In this document: positions 25,920 through 34,137 of the stretch, one piece after another
How the letters are laid out: every line of letters begins with the position of its first letter
Numbering within the stretch: the stretch's first letter is position 1
Assembly: GCA_014656495.1 (NCBI GenBank)
Contig: BNCN01000004.1
Location: 248,001-312,000 of the forward strand
Source of the DNA: Comamonas sp. KCTC 72670
GTDB taxonomy: Bacteria; Myxococcota; Myxococcia; Myxococcales; Myxococcaceae
DNA length: 64,000 nucleotides
Direction: 5' to 3'
Notes under the pieces: generated by a model
What the model saw: the letters and a program-made list of their open reading frames with translations, nothing else
Databases searched by the model: none
Told to the model about the DNA's origin: nothing
Program-made: the position numbers and the translations under genes

Positions 25920-26581
25920 GGCGCGTAGGAGCGGGGCTTGAGCGACTTGGAGATGACCACCAGCACGGCGGTGATGACGGCCCAGGCCAGCAGGTGATGG
26001 GCGACGACGTGCCGCCCGTCCTGTTCGCAGGCGAGCTCGCCGAGCAGCGCGCCCGTCGAACCCACTGACAGGCCCGCCACCGCGGCGCGCAGGGGCTGGA
26101 AGAAGGTGCTGCGCAGCGCGACCAGCGCGACCACCAGGGGCACGGCCCCGATGGCCAGGTGGCTGACGGTGCACACCCAGCCGGGCAGCGTGGGCGCGGT
26201 GTGCGGCGTGCCTCGGGCGAGCACCACGGCCGCAGCGCTGGCCAACGCGAGGCCCACCCCGAGCCGGCGCAGCCACGCGCCACCGGGCGTCAACGCGCCC
26301 CAGGCACACACCGCGCTGGTTCCCACCAGCAGCAGCAGCAGGGGCGCCCGGGCCAGGAGCAGCGGGCCGGAGACGGCGCCCACCGCGAACATCACCGCGG
26401 CCGCCAGCAGCCCGAGCCCGCCGGAGGCGGCCACCAGCCAGGCGGCCTGCGTCCGCCAGCGCCGCACCGGCCGCTTCAGCGCGAGCTCTCCCTGGGCCGC
26501 CGCGAGCACGCGCGCCATCGCGGCGTTGTCCCTGGCGGGCGCCTCGGTCAGCAGCCGGTCGAGGTCCATGGGCTGCTTCAT
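25916..26581 (-). CDS. NrsF-like (DUF1109) membrane anti-sigma factor
   Basis: A 221-residue protein with a soluble N-terminal segment of about 45 residues and then six hydrophobic helices. This is the NrsF/DUF1109 pattern of membrane anti-sigma proteins that hold an ECF sigma factor inactive at the inner membrane. The start (MKQPMDLDRLL) overlaps the sigma factor stop by 4 bp. The conserved Cys pair of ChrR-type zinc anti-sigmas is absent, so release is probably by a membrane signal rather than zinc. Exact family assignment is by pattern only. Confidence 0.65.
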   Translation of the reverse strand: MKQPMDLDRLLTEAPARDNAAMARVLAAAQGELALKRPVRRWRTQAAWLVAASGGLGLLAAAVMFAVGAVSGPLLLARAPLLLLLVGTSAVCAWGALTPGGAWLRRLGVGLALASAAAVVLARGTPHTAPTLPGWVCTVSHLAIGAVPLVVALVALRSTFFQPLRAAVAGLSVGSTGALLGELACEQDGRHVVAHHLLAWAVITAVLVVISKSLKPRSYAP

Positions 26582-27135
26582 CGCGCCACCTCCAGCCCGC
26601 CCAGCAGCTCCCGAAGCTTCTCGTAGCCCCGGTGCGCCCGCAGCCGCGCCGCGCCCGCGCTGATGCCTCGCAGCGCGCCAATCTCCTCGAAGGACCAGCC
26701 CTCCACCTTGCTGAGCACCACGGCCTCGCGGTGGTCGGCGGGGAGCTGGTGCAGCGCGTCCAGCAGATGCCGCCGCAGGGACGGGTCGCTGGCGTCCGGC
26801 CCGAGCCCCAGGGCCGGTGTGCCGTCCTCGGAGGAGGCGTAGGCGTCCACGTGGCGCTGGTGCCTCAACGCGTCGCGCGCGGCGTTCGCGGCGATGGTCA
26901 TCAACCACGGCGTGAAGCGCGTGCCGGGCTCATAACGGCCCCGCGAGCGGATGACGGACAGGAAGGTGGCCTGGAGCAGATCCTCCGCGAGGGCGCCGTC
27001 ACGCACCATCCGGGCCAGGAACCCTTGAACCCGCCCCGCGTGCCTCGCGAAGAGGTCCTCGAAGGCGTCCTGTGCTCCGTCGCGAAACCGTTCCATGAGC
27101 TCTTCGTCCGTTGGACTCCTCATCACCCGGCTCAT
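26578..27135 (-). CDS. ECF-type RNA polymerase sigma factor
   Basis: A 185-residue sigma-70 family protein with region 2 (FEDLFARHAGRVQGFLARMV, then RYEPGTRFTPWLMTIAANAARD) and region 4 (LPADHREAVVLSKVEGWSFEEIGALRGIS). Regions 1 and 3 are absent, the hallmark of ECF sigma factors. Two starts are possible, ATG at 27135 or ATG at 27123 (MRSPTDEEL). An ECF-like promoter ends only a few bases upstream, which would favour the second. It heads an operon with a membrane anti-sigma and a 111-residue protein. Confidence 0.9.
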   Translation of the reverse strand: MSRVMRSPTDEELMERFRDGAQDAFEDLFARHAGRVQGFLARMVRDGALAEDLLQATFLSVIRSRGRYEPGTRFTPWLMTIAANAARDALRHQRHVDAYASSEDGTPALGLGPDASDPSLRRHLLDALHQLPADHREAVVLSKVEGWSFEEIGALRGISAGAARLRAHRGYEKLRELLGGLEVAR

Positions 27136-27136
27136 C

Positions 27137-27162
27137 TACGGGCCACCCGGGAAAGTGTTTCC
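27137..27162 (-). promoter_or_regulatory. ECF-like promoter of the sigma operon (autoregulation candidate)
   Basis: On the minus strand GGAAAC, 16 nt, then CGTA, close to the ECF consensus (GGAAC, 16-17 nt, CGTC). The -35 element also sits in a partial inverted repeat (GGAAA-GTG-TTTCC on the plus strand). The expected start point falls between the two candidate ATGs at 27135 and 27123, so the transcript would favour the shorter protein with almost no leader. Confidence 0.4.
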
Positions 27163-27291
27163 GGCGGCCGTGATTCTCAAGGCGGGTACCCCAAAGGGCT
27201 GGAAAGTCGCGGGGTTGCGTACGCGGTCCACAACGGACATCGCCCTGCGGGGCGAGGCCGTTAGTGTTGAGCGCGGAGGCACCTCGGACGC

Positions 27292-28080
27292 GTGGAACAT
27301 TGGGGCATCGAAGGCATGTGGGCGGGGCTGGTGGCAAGCCTGCTGGCGGGGATGGCGACGGGGCTGGGCGCGCTGCCGGTGCTCGTCACCTCGGAGCTCA
27401 GCCGGAAGGCCCAGGACCGGATGTTGGGCTTCAGCGCTGGGGTGATGCTGGCGGCCACGTCCTTCTCCTTGATCATCCCGGCGATGGAGCTGGTGCGAGG
27501 GCAGGGCCTCGACGGCCCTTCCGCGGCGCTGCGCGTGGCCGCGGCGGTGTTGGCGGGCGGACTCTTCCTTCGCATCTGGCACGACCTGATGCCCCATGCG
27601 CACGCGCTCAAGGGCCACGAGGGCCATGGCGGCGCGAAGTGGAACAGCGTGCTGCTCTTCGTGCTGGCGATGACGCTGCACAACTTCCCGGAAGGGCTGG
27701 CGGTGGGCGTGTCCTTCGCGGCGCCGCAGCCGGAGCTCGGCCTGTCAGTGGCGCTGGGCATCGGCGCGCAGAACATCCCCGAGGGACTGGTGGTGGCGCT
27801 CGCCCTCCGGGCCACGGGCGCGTCGGCGTCCCGGGCCGCCTTCCTCGCGCTGCTCACGGGCTTGGTGGAGCCGGTGGGCGCGCTCGTCGGGCTGGGGGCC
27901 CTGTCCTTCAGCTCGGCGCTGCTGCCGTGGGGGCTGGCCTTCGCGGGCGGCGCGATGCTCTACGTCATCAGCCACGAGATGATTCCGGAGAGCCACCGCG
28001 GCGGCTTCGAGCGCGAAGCCACCACGGGCCTCATGTGGGGCTTCGTGCTCGCGCTGGTGCTGGACATGTCGCTGGGCTGA
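27292..28080 (+). CDS. ZIP-family metal transporter
   Basis: A 262-residue membrane protein with eight helices and the ZIP metal-site motifs HNFPEGLAVG (helix IV) and NIPEGLVV (helix V). A His-rich loop (HDLMPHAHALKGHEGHG) precedes helix IV. Members bring zinc and sometimes iron or manganese into the cytoplasm. The start is the GTG at 27292, with an ATG at 27316 as an alternative. It diverges from the ECF sigma operon and converges on the metallophosphoesterase. No Zur-like box was seen in the 156-bp upstream gap. Confidence 0.9.
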   Translation: MEHWGIEGMWAGLVASLLAGMATGLGALPVLVTSELSRKAQDRMLGFSAGVMLAATSFSLIIPAMELVRGQGLDGPSAALRVAAAVLAGGLFLRIWHDLMPHAHALKGHEGHGGAKWNSVLLFVLAMTLHNFPEGLAVGVSFAAPQPELGLSVALGIGAQNIPEGLVVALALRATGASASRAAFLALLTGLVEPVGALVGLGALSFSSALLPWGLAFAGGAMLYVISHEMIPESHRGGFEREATTGLMWGFVLALVLDMSLG

Positions 28081-28099
28081 GCCGCGCGGAGTGGACGCG

Positions 28100-29302
28100 C
28101 TATGCGGGCAGCAGCACCAGCCGGGCAATCTCCGGCGGTGCGCCCACGCGCATGGGTGGCCCCACGAAGCCGCAGCCCCGGCTGACGTAGATGAGCGAGT
28201 CGTTCGCCCGGCTCAGCCCCGCGTTGCGCTCTCCCCAGATGAGGTCGCCCACCAGGTTGCCGGGGAACATCTGCCCGCCGTGCGTGTGGCCGGAGAGCTG
28301 GAGCCCCACGCCGCGCCGGGCCACCTCGTCGAAGTTGGAGGGCTGATGCGCCAGCAGCACCGACGCCCGGTCCGGCCGCACGTCGCGCAGCGCCGCGTCC
28401 AGGTCGTAGCCGCGCTCGCCCAGCCGGTGGGCGCTCCAGTCATCCACGCCCGCGAGCTGGAAGGACGCTCCGGCGTCACCAATGGACACCGAGCGGTTGC
28501 GCAGCACCTGGATGCCCAGCCCCTCCAGGAAGGCGACCCACGCGTCGGCGCCCGAGTAGTAGTCGTGGTTGCCGGTGACGAAGAAGGTGCCGTAGCGCGC
28601 GCGCAGCTTGCCCAGCCCGCCCGCGAACGTGCCCAGCGCGTCCACGGAGCCGTCGACCAGGTCGCCGGTGATGGCGATGAGGTCCGGCTCGAGCGCGTTG
28701 GTGCGCGCGACCAGCTCCTCGATGAATCGGTGCTGGATGACGCCGCCGATGTGGATGTCGGTGAGCTGCACCAGGGAGAGGCCCTCCAGCTCCCGCGGCA
28801 GGTTCGGCAGCCGCACGGGGATGTCGCGCACGTCGGGCGGGTGGAAGGCGCGCCAGTTGCCGTAGCTGCTCACCGTCACGCCCGCGAGGCCCGCGCCCAC
28901 GGCGAGCCCCTGGCTCAGCAAGGCCCGTCGCTCCGGCGAGGCGGGCGCGGCGGGCTCCGGGCGTGCGTTGCGTCGCGCGCGCCAGGCGGCCGCGGCCCGC
29001 AGCAGGTCCACCGCGAGCGTGAACAGGAGCAGGTAGAGCACCAGGCCCATCCACGCGAGGAAGACGATGCCCAGGCGGCGGGCGGCCTCGGAGGGCAGGG
29101 CCGCGCCCAGGGCCCGGGCGCCCAGGGCCCCCGCGAAGCCCACGGCGAACAGGACCTGCCCGGCGCGGCGCAGGGCCTTCCGCCGCGTCACGTCCCGGAC
29201 GAGCCGGCGGTAGAGGTAGACATGGCCCACCGCCAGCACGGCGAGCACGGGGACGAAGAAGAGGAGCAGGCTGACCCAGTGTGGCATGGCGGCATCCTGC
29301 AT
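28100..29302 (-). CDS. Membrane-associated metallophosphoesterase
   Basis: A 400-residue protein with about four N-terminal membrane helices and a calcineurin-like phosphoesterase domain. Its motifs in order are LVQLTDIHIGG, AITGDLVDGS, VTGNHDYYSG, LLAHQPS and SGHTHGGQM, which supply the two-metal centre. The arrangement matches YkuE/YaeI-type enzymes acting on lipids, nucleotides or cell-wall intermediates at the membrane. ATG 29302 (MQDAAMPH) is chosen, but ATG 29287 is also plausible. It is convergent with the ZIP gene and divergent from the FKBP lipoprotein gene. Confidence 0.85.
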   Translation of the reverse strand: MQDAAMPHWVSLLLFFVPVLAVLAVGHVYLYRRLVRDVTRRKALRRAGQVLFAVGFAGALGARALGAALPSEAARRLGIVFLAWMGLVLYLLLFTLAVDLLRAAAAWRARRNARPEPAAPASPERRALLSQGLAVGAGLAGVTVSSYGNWRAFHPPDVRDIPVRLPNLPRELEGLSLVQLTDIHIGGVIQHRFIEELVARTNALEPDLIAITGDLVDGSVDALGTFAGGLGKLRARYGTFFVTGNHDYYSGADAWVAFLEGLGIQVLRNRSVSIGDAGASFQLAGVDDWSAHRLGERGYDLDAALRDVRPDRASVLLAHQPSNFDEVARRGVGLQLSGHTHGGQMFPGNLVGDLIWGERNAGLSRANDSLIYVSRGCGFVGPPMRVGAPPEIARLVLLPA

Positions 29303-29459
29303 AACGGAAGCCCTCCCGGAGCGCTCCAGGTTTCCTGGGGGGCAGGCGGGAAGGAGCGGGGCGCGCACCTCTGGCCCCTTTCAACCGGCCCCGGGCCGGG
29401 GCAGGCTGCGCCGTTCCTCGCGGCCGATTTCCGGCGCGCGCACCTTTTCGAGGCCCCAC

Positions 29460-29939
29460 ATGCTGCTCCGCTCCCTGCTGGTTCCCGTCCTCCTCGCCGT
29501 GTCGCTGCTGGGCTGTGGCGACGACGACACCGTGAACCCCGAGACGGGCGATCCCACCAAGGTGACCTACGCGGAGTCCCTCAACGTGGACCTGAACGCG
29601 ATGACCCGCCTGGACAGCGGGCTCTACATCCAGGACACCTTCCCCGCGCCTGACGGCGCGCTGGCCGAGGCCGGCTCTCGGGTGCAGGTCCGCTACACGG
29701 GCTACCGGCCGGACGGGCTGAGCTTCGACGCCACTGGCAACGGGCCGGCCATCAGCTTCACCCTGGGCACCGGGCAGGTCATCAAGGGCTGGGACGAGGG
29801 CATCGTCGGGATGCGCGTCGGCGGGCGCCGGCGCCTCATCATTCCGTCGGACCTGGGCTACGGCGCCGCGGGCGTGGGCAGCCGGATTCCGCCGCACACG
29901 GTGCTCATCTTCGACACCGAGCTCGTGTCGGTCCGCTGA
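29460..29939 (+). CDS. FKBP-type peptidyl-prolyl isomerase lipoprotein
   Basis: A 159-residue protein starting at the ATG at 29460 (MLLRSLLVPVLLAVSLLGC). The lipobox SLLGC marks it as a lipoprotein, followed by Asp-rich CGDDD, which suggests local sorting signals. The FKBP domain fills the rest: VQVRYTGYRPDG, FTLGTGQVIKGWDEGIVGMR, RRLIIPSDLGYG and IPPHTVLIFDTELV, with the conserved aromatic pocket residues. It catalyses proline cis-trans isomerisation on exported proteins in the periplasm. Confidence 0.9.
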   Translation: MLLRSLLVPVLLAVSLLGCGDDDTVNPETGDPTKVTYAESLNVDLNAMTRLDSGLYIQDTFPAPDGALAEAGSRVQVRYTGYRPDGLSFDATGNGPAISFTLGTGQVIKGWDEGIVGMRVGGRRRLIIPSDLGYGAAGVGSRIPPHTVLIFDTELVSVR

Positions 29940-30051
29940 GCGGACGCGCGACCCCGCTCGCCAGGGGTGATATAGGTTTTCCGTGTCTTCCGGGAAGTCC
30001 GGGCCGGTGTGGGACTGGCCTGGCACTGGCCCGGGAAGGGGGAGGCGAGCG

Positions 30052-31242
30052 ATGTCAGGGTCCGAGGCGGAGTCGAACATGGGGGGCCCTCGTCGGGGCA
30101 TGACGGGGGATGGGGCGTTCCAGGCGCTGATGATGGCGCCGTCGCCCGACGTGGCCGCGCAGCTCTACGAGGAGATGGGGCTGTCTCAGCGGGAGCGGCT
30201 CCAGAAGGACGCCGCCCTGGCCGCCGTGGAGGAGCGCCAGCGGCTGGCGGAGGTCCTCCGGCAGGCCCGCGACTTCTCCGGCGCGGCGCGCCTCCTGGAC
30301 GGCTGTGGCGCGGCGGCCCTGGTGGCGGAGTTGTACGTCCAGGGCGGGCGCTATGTGGACGCGGCGGAGGCTTGGCTGCGCGCCGGCGAAGTCGAGCGCG
30401 CCGCCGCGGCGTTCGAGCGCGGCGGCGCCATGGAGCGGGCCCTGGAGGTCTACCGGGGGCTGGGCGCTCGCGAGGCGATGGCGCACTGCCTGGTCCGCCT
30501 GGGGCGTCCGTACGAAGCCGCGCAGCTCTACCGGGAGCTGGGCCAGCCGCACGCGGAGGTGGAGGCGCTCGGGGGCGTGCCCTCGGGGGATCCGCGCCAC
30601 CTGGAGTCGGTGCTGCGCATGTGCAAGCTGCTGGACGCGGAGGGGTTCACGCGCCGGGCCCTGGCGCTGCTCGCGGACACGATGCGCGGCTCCGAGACGG
30701 CGCGCGCGGACCCGGCGCTGGCGGCGGAGAAGGCCCGGCTGTTGCGCCGCCTGGGCATGGACGCGGAGGCGGAGGCCGTCATTGCCCGGCTGCCCTCGAG
30801 CGCGGCGGCGCCCGAGTCCAACGGCTACCACTACCTGAAGGCCATCCCCATCTTCGGCGAGCTGTCGCTCGACGACATGAAGGACCTGTACCGCGTGGCC
30901 CGCCAGGTGCTCATCCCCGCGGGGGCGGTGCTCCTGGAGAAGGGCACGCCGGGGAGCGGGCTCTTCGTGCTGTTGGAGGGCGCGGTGGACGTTTTCAGCG
31001 GCCCGGAGCAAGACGCCCGCCACCTCAACACGCTGGGGCCCGGGGCCTACCTGGGGGAGATCTCCCTGGTCCAGGACGCCCCGGTGTCCGCGCAGGTCCG
31101 CGCGCGCACCTCGGTCCGCGCCCTGCGCATCACCCGCGCGGGCTTCCAGCACTACCTGGACACGCATGACGCCGCGGCGCTGCGCATCTTCCGCCTGTTC
31201 ACGCACAACCTCGCGGCGCGGGTGCGGGCGCTGAGCACCTGA
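30052..31242 (+). CDS. Cyclic-nucleotide-binding protein with TPR-like N-terminal half
   Basis: A 396-residue soluble protein starting at the ATG at 30052, after a GGGGGAGGCGAGCG ribosome site. Residues 30-255 form paired helices of TPR type (for example FSGAARLLDG, VEAWLRAGEVERA, YEAAQLYRELG). Residues 265-396 form a cyclic-nucleotide-binding domain (FVLLEGAVDVFSGPEQ, LGPGAYLGEISLVQDAPVSAQVRARTS) with the phosphate-binding cassette (GEISLV then APVSAQVRA). It has no DNA-binding helix-turn-helix, so it is not a CRP-type regulator. It may sense cAMP or c-di-GMP-like ligands and pass the signal to protein partners. Confidence 0.8.
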   Translation: MSGSEAESNMGGPRRGMTGDGAFQALMMAPSPDVAAQLYEEMGLSQRERLQKDAALAAVEERQRLAEVLRQARDFSGAARLLDGCGAAALVAELYVQGGRYVDAAEAWLRAGEVERAAAAFERGGAMERALEVYRGLGAREAMAHCLVRLGRPYEAAQLYRELGQPHAEVEALGGVPSGDPRHLESVLRMCKLLDAEGFTRRALALLADTMRGSETARADPALAAEKARLLRRLGMDAEAEAVIARLPSSAAAPESNGYHYLKAIPIFGELSLDDMKDLYRVARQVLIPAGAVLLEKGTPGSGLFVLLEGAVDVFSGPEQDARHLNTLGPGAYLGEISLVQDAPVSAQVRARTSVRALRITRAGFQHYLDTHDAAALRIFRLFTHNLAARVRALST

Positions 31243-31289
31243 TTTCGTTCATGTCTGTCTTTCCGGGCCCGCTCGCACGGCCGCCCGGA

Positions 31290-31318
31290 TTGACAACGTG
31301 GCGTCTGTGTTTTATCTC
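31290..31318 (+). promoter_or_regulatory. Sigma-70-like promoter upstream of a small ORF and EF-G
   Basis: TTGACA at 31290-31295, a 17-nt spacer, then TATCTC at 31313-31318. The -35 element is a full consensus match, which is rare in this GC-rich DNA. The expected start point (about 31325) lies at the ATG of the 33-codon ORF, so that peptide would be made from a leaderless or nearly leaderless transcript. Confidence 0.5.
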
Positions 31319-31327
31319 AAGTCCATC

Positions 31328-31429
31328 ATGAGGCCCGTCTTCTCCATCACCCTGCTGACTGTGCGCACCTTCGCGCCGGCGGCGGACGTGTGCCTCGCCC
31401 CCCGCAACGAGGTTCTGCTCGACATTTGA
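31328..31429 (+). CDS. 33-codon ORF in the EF-G leader
   Basis: ATG 31328 to TGA 31429, encoding a 33-residue peptide that begins MRPVFSITLLTVRTFAPAAD and contains one cysteine. It has no visible ribosome site, but a good promoter ends about ten bases upstream. It could be a leader peptide controlling the EF-G gene about 250 bp downstream, or a small independent peptide. Nothing in the amino-acid pattern (no run of one residue) points to classical attenuation. Confidence 0.35.
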   Translation: MRPVFSITLLTVRTFAPAADVCLAPRNEVLLDI

Positions 31430-31676
31430 GTGGGCGGGCCGGTGTGCTCCGGTGCGCGGGGGGTCGGTTGCCCGTGTGCCGTGAGTCCCGAGTCCGCCTG
31501 ACTCACGCGGTGCCCTCGTGTGTCCTCACGCGTCCCTGAGCGGGCCTTCCGTGCCCCTCCGGCGAGTCGCGCGTCCGCGCCGCCAGGGCTTCGCCGCCGC
31601 ATTCCCTGACGTCAACCGGCAATCCAACACCAGACACCTCGCGGGCCACGTTGCCCGACGAGAACGGGAGTCTTTC

Positions 31677-33779
31677 ATGTCTCGCCAGACACGCATCGAG
31701 CGGTACCGGAACATTGGCATCATGGCGCACATCGACGCGGGCAAGACGACGCTCACCGAGCGCGTCCTCTTCTTCACCGGCCGCATCCACTCCGTGGGTG
31801 AGGTGCACGACGGCTCCACGGAGATGGACTGGCTGCCGCAGGAGAAGCAGCGCGGCATCACCATCACCTCCGCGGCCACCACCGCGTTCTGGCAACCCCG
31901 GCAGGGGCCCGGCGCGGGCGTGCCTCACCGCATCAACATCCTGGATACGCCGGGACACGTGGACTTCACCATCGAGGTGGAGCGCTCGCTGCGCGTGCTG
32001 GACGGCGCGGTGGCGGTGTTCGACGCGAGCCAGGGCGTGGAGCCCCAGTCGGAGGCGGTGTGGCGGCAGGCGGACCGGTATGGCGTGCCGCGCATCGCCT
32101 TCCTCAACAAGATGGACAAGGTGGGCGCCGACTTCGCGATGAGCGTGGCGTCCATCCAGGCGCGGCTGGGCGCGCGGCCGGTGGCGGTGCAGTGGCCCCT
32201 GGGCGAGGGCTCGGAGTTCCGCGGGCTGGTGGACCTGGTCCACCAGCGGGCGGTGGCGTTCGACGGAGAGGACGGCGCGTTCCGGGACGGCCTGTCGGTG
32301 CCGGAGGCGGTGCGCGCGGAGGTGGAGGCGCAGCGGCTGCGGCTCATCGAGGCGTGCGCGGACGTGGACGCCACGGTGCTGGAGAAGTTCGTGGACGGAC
32401 GGCTGGAGGACATCACCGCCGAGGACCTGGAGCGCGCGCTGCGCTCGGGCACCCTGGCGCGGACGCTGGTGCCGGTGCTGTGCGGGTCGGCCTTCAAGAA
32501 GAAGGGAGTGCAGATGTTGCTGGACGCCATCGTCAACTACCTCCCCGCGCCGTCGGACGTGGCCGCCGTCGAGGGCTTTGTGCCGGGCACCGAAGCGCGT
32601 GTGTCCCGGCCCGTCTCCGACGTGGGACCGCCCACCGCGCTGGCCTTCAAGCTGATGAGCGACAAGGCCGTGGGCGGCATCGTGTTCCTGCGCGTCTATT
32701 CGGGCACGCTGCGCGCGGGCACCGTCCTGCTCAACCCCACCACCGGGCGGCGTGAGCGGGTGGGGCGCCTGATGTTCATGCACGCCAACCGCCGGGAGGA
32801 GGTGGCGGAGGTGCATGCGGGCGACATCTGCGCGGCGCTCGGCCTGAAGGGCGTGCGCACGGGCGACACGTTGTGCGACCCGGAGGCGCCCGTGGTGCTG
32901 GAGTCGCTGGGCGTCATGGAGCCCGTGGTGCAGCTCGCCGTGGAGGCGCGCTCGCCCGCGGAGCTGACGAAGCTGGAGGAGGGTTTGAATCGCTTGGCGG
33001 CGGAGGACCCGTCGCTGCGCGTGGGCGTGGACCCGGAGAGCGGCCAGGTGCTGCTGTCCGGCATGGGTGAGCTGCACCTGGAGGTGGTCGTGGACCGATT
33101 GAAGACCGAGCACGGCGTGGAGGCCCGCGTGGGCCAGCCCAAGGTGGCCTGGCGTGACACGCTCCAGCGGCGCGTGCGTCAGGAGTACCGGCACGTCCGC
33201 CAGTCGGGGGGACCCGGCCAGTTCGCCGTCGTGGTGCTCGACGTGGGGCCGGCGCCTCGTGGCGCGGGGCTCGTCTTCGTGGACGACACCCGCGGTGGCA
33301 CCATTCCGCGGGAGCTGATTCCCGCCATCGAGAAGGGCGTGGCGGGCGCCATGGCCCGGGGCGTGCGGGGCGTGCCGCTGGTGGACGTGGAGGTGCGGCT
33401 GGTGGATGGGGCCACGCACGTGCGTGACTCCACGCCCCAGGCGTTCTCCGTGGCGGGTTCGCTGGCGCTCCAGGAGGCGGCGCGGCACGCGGGCGTCCAA
33501 CCCCTGGAGCCCGTCATGGAGGTGGAGGTCACCACGCCCGAGGAGTACCTGGGCGACGTGCTGGGAGACCTGGCGTCGCGGCGGGGGCGGGTGCTGGGCA
33601 TGGAGGCGCGGGGGGTGGTGCGGCTCGTCAACGCGCGCGTGCCCATGGCCAACCTCTTCGGCTACGTGACGGGGCTCCGGGGACGGACCCAGGGAAGGGC
33701 CCAGGCGAGCATGCGCCTGGGGGCATACGAGCCCGTCCCGGAGGCGCTCCAGGCCGCCTTCATCGAAGCGCGGGCCTGA
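31677..33779 (+). CDS. fusA: Elongation factor G (stand-alone copy)
   Basis: A 700-residue translational GTPase starting at the ATG at 31677 ([20 protein letters not shown]); the in-frame upstream region lacks a start with a ribosome site. GTPase motifs are [17 protein letters not shown] and NKMDK, and domains II-V follow in the usual order at typical EF-G length. EF-G drives ribosomal translocation and, with the recycling factor, subunit splitting. The str operon partners (rpsL, rpsG, tuf) are absent, so this is probably a paralogue of the main EF-G, as several myxobacteria carry more than one. An unusually long leader with a promoter and a small ORF lies upstream. Confidence 0.9.
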   Translation: MSRQTRIERYRNIGIMAHIDAGKTTLTERVLFFTGRIHSVGEVHDGSTEMDWLPQEKQRGITITSAATTAFWQPRQGPGAGVPHRINILDTPGHVDFTIEVERSLRVLDGAVAVFDASQGVEPQSEAVWRQADRYGVPRIAFLNKMDKVGADFAMSVASIQARLGARPVAVQWPLGEGSEFRGLVDLVHQRAVAFDGEDGAFRDGLSVPEAVRAEVEAQRLRLIEACADVDATVLEKFVDGRLEDITAEDLERALRSGTLARTLVPVLCGSAFKKKGVQMLLDAIVNYLPAPSDVAAVEGFVPGTEARVSRPVSDVGPPTALAFKLMSDKAVGGIVFLRVYSGTLRAGTVLLNPTTGRRERVGRLMFMHANRREEVAEVHAGDICAALGLKGVRTGDTLCDPEAPVVLESLGVMEPVVQLAVEARSPAELTKLEEGLNRLAAEDPSLRVGVDPESGQVLLSGMGELHLEVVVDRLKTEHGVEARVGQPKVAWRDTLQRRVRQEYRHVRQSGGPGQFAVVVLDVGPAPRGAGLVFVDDTRGGTIPRELIPAIEKGVAGAMARGVRGVPLVDVEVRLVDGATHVRDSTPQAFSVAGSLALQEAARHAGVQPLEPVMEVEVTTPEEYLGDVLGDLASRRGRVLGMEARGVVRLVNARVPMANLFGYVTGLRGRTQGRAQASMRLGAYEPVPEALQAAFIEARA

Positions 33780-33801
33780 TGGGCCTGCGCTGAATGCCGG
33801 A

Positions 33802-33827
33802 CCCGGGGGCCCCGAGGGGCTCCCGGG
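33802..33827 (+). terminator. GC-rich hairpin terminator after EF-G
   Basis: CCCGGGGGCCCC and GGGGCTCCCGGG pair over 12 bp with one G-U pair and a tiny loop, 22 bp beyond the EF-G stop. No U tract follows, so factor-assisted or structural termination is likelier than strict intrinsic termination. Confidence 0.5.
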
Positions 33828-33953
33828 GCTGGCGGGACATCCGCGCTCTTTCCCCACGGAAACGGACGATCGCTGCACAAATGTCCACCCAAGCCCGGGA
33901 AAACCGGTGATTAAGCCGTTGATTTCACGGGACTTCTGGAGCGGGAAAGTGCA

Positions 33954-34113
33954 GGGTCCCCCGCTGATTCTCCGGAATGGGTCGGGGGGACCCCCTGTTT
34001 CCATCCGTTCCCAAAGCGGTTCGGCCGATCGGGCCCGACTGCGCACCGCCAGGCGCCCTGGGCATGAGCCCGCACGGGCGCGCTGCGCGGGCCCCCTCCC
34101 CGTAGGAGGGGGC
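33954..34113 (+). promoter_or_regulatory. Structured 5' leader of the DEAD-box helicase gene
   Basis: The 358-bp gap before the helicase holds two clear hairpins. GGGTCCCCC (33954-33962) pairs with GGGGGACCC (33985-33993). GCCCCCTCC (34091-34099) pairs with GGAGGGGGC (34105-34113), ending 24 bp before the start codon. An alternative stem (GAGCCCGC 34066-34073 with GCGGGCTC 34112-34119) would compete with the second hairpin. Such a switchable leader could hold back translation until the RNA is unwound, which would suit autoregulation of an RNA helicase; this is inference. Confidence 0.45.
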
Positions 34114-34137
34114 GGGCTCTCTTCACCTCAGGAACCC

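Larger units (their letters stand above)
31243..31676 (+). other. Gap before EF-G (434 bp)
   Basis: The gap holds the hairpin-forming sequence 31263-31288 (CCGGGC ... GCCCGG, possible end of the upstream transcript), the promoter at 31290-31318 and the 33-codon ORF. Roughly 250 bp of GC-rich leader follow with no further clear signal. No tRNA or known riboswitch pattern was seen. Confidence 0.5.

Noticed and set aside
33907..34137. 77-codon N-terminal extension of the DEAD-box helicase
   Set aside because: The RhlE-like protein begins exactly at the ATG at 34138, and the extension covers the strong leader hairpins and is Arg/Pro-rich.
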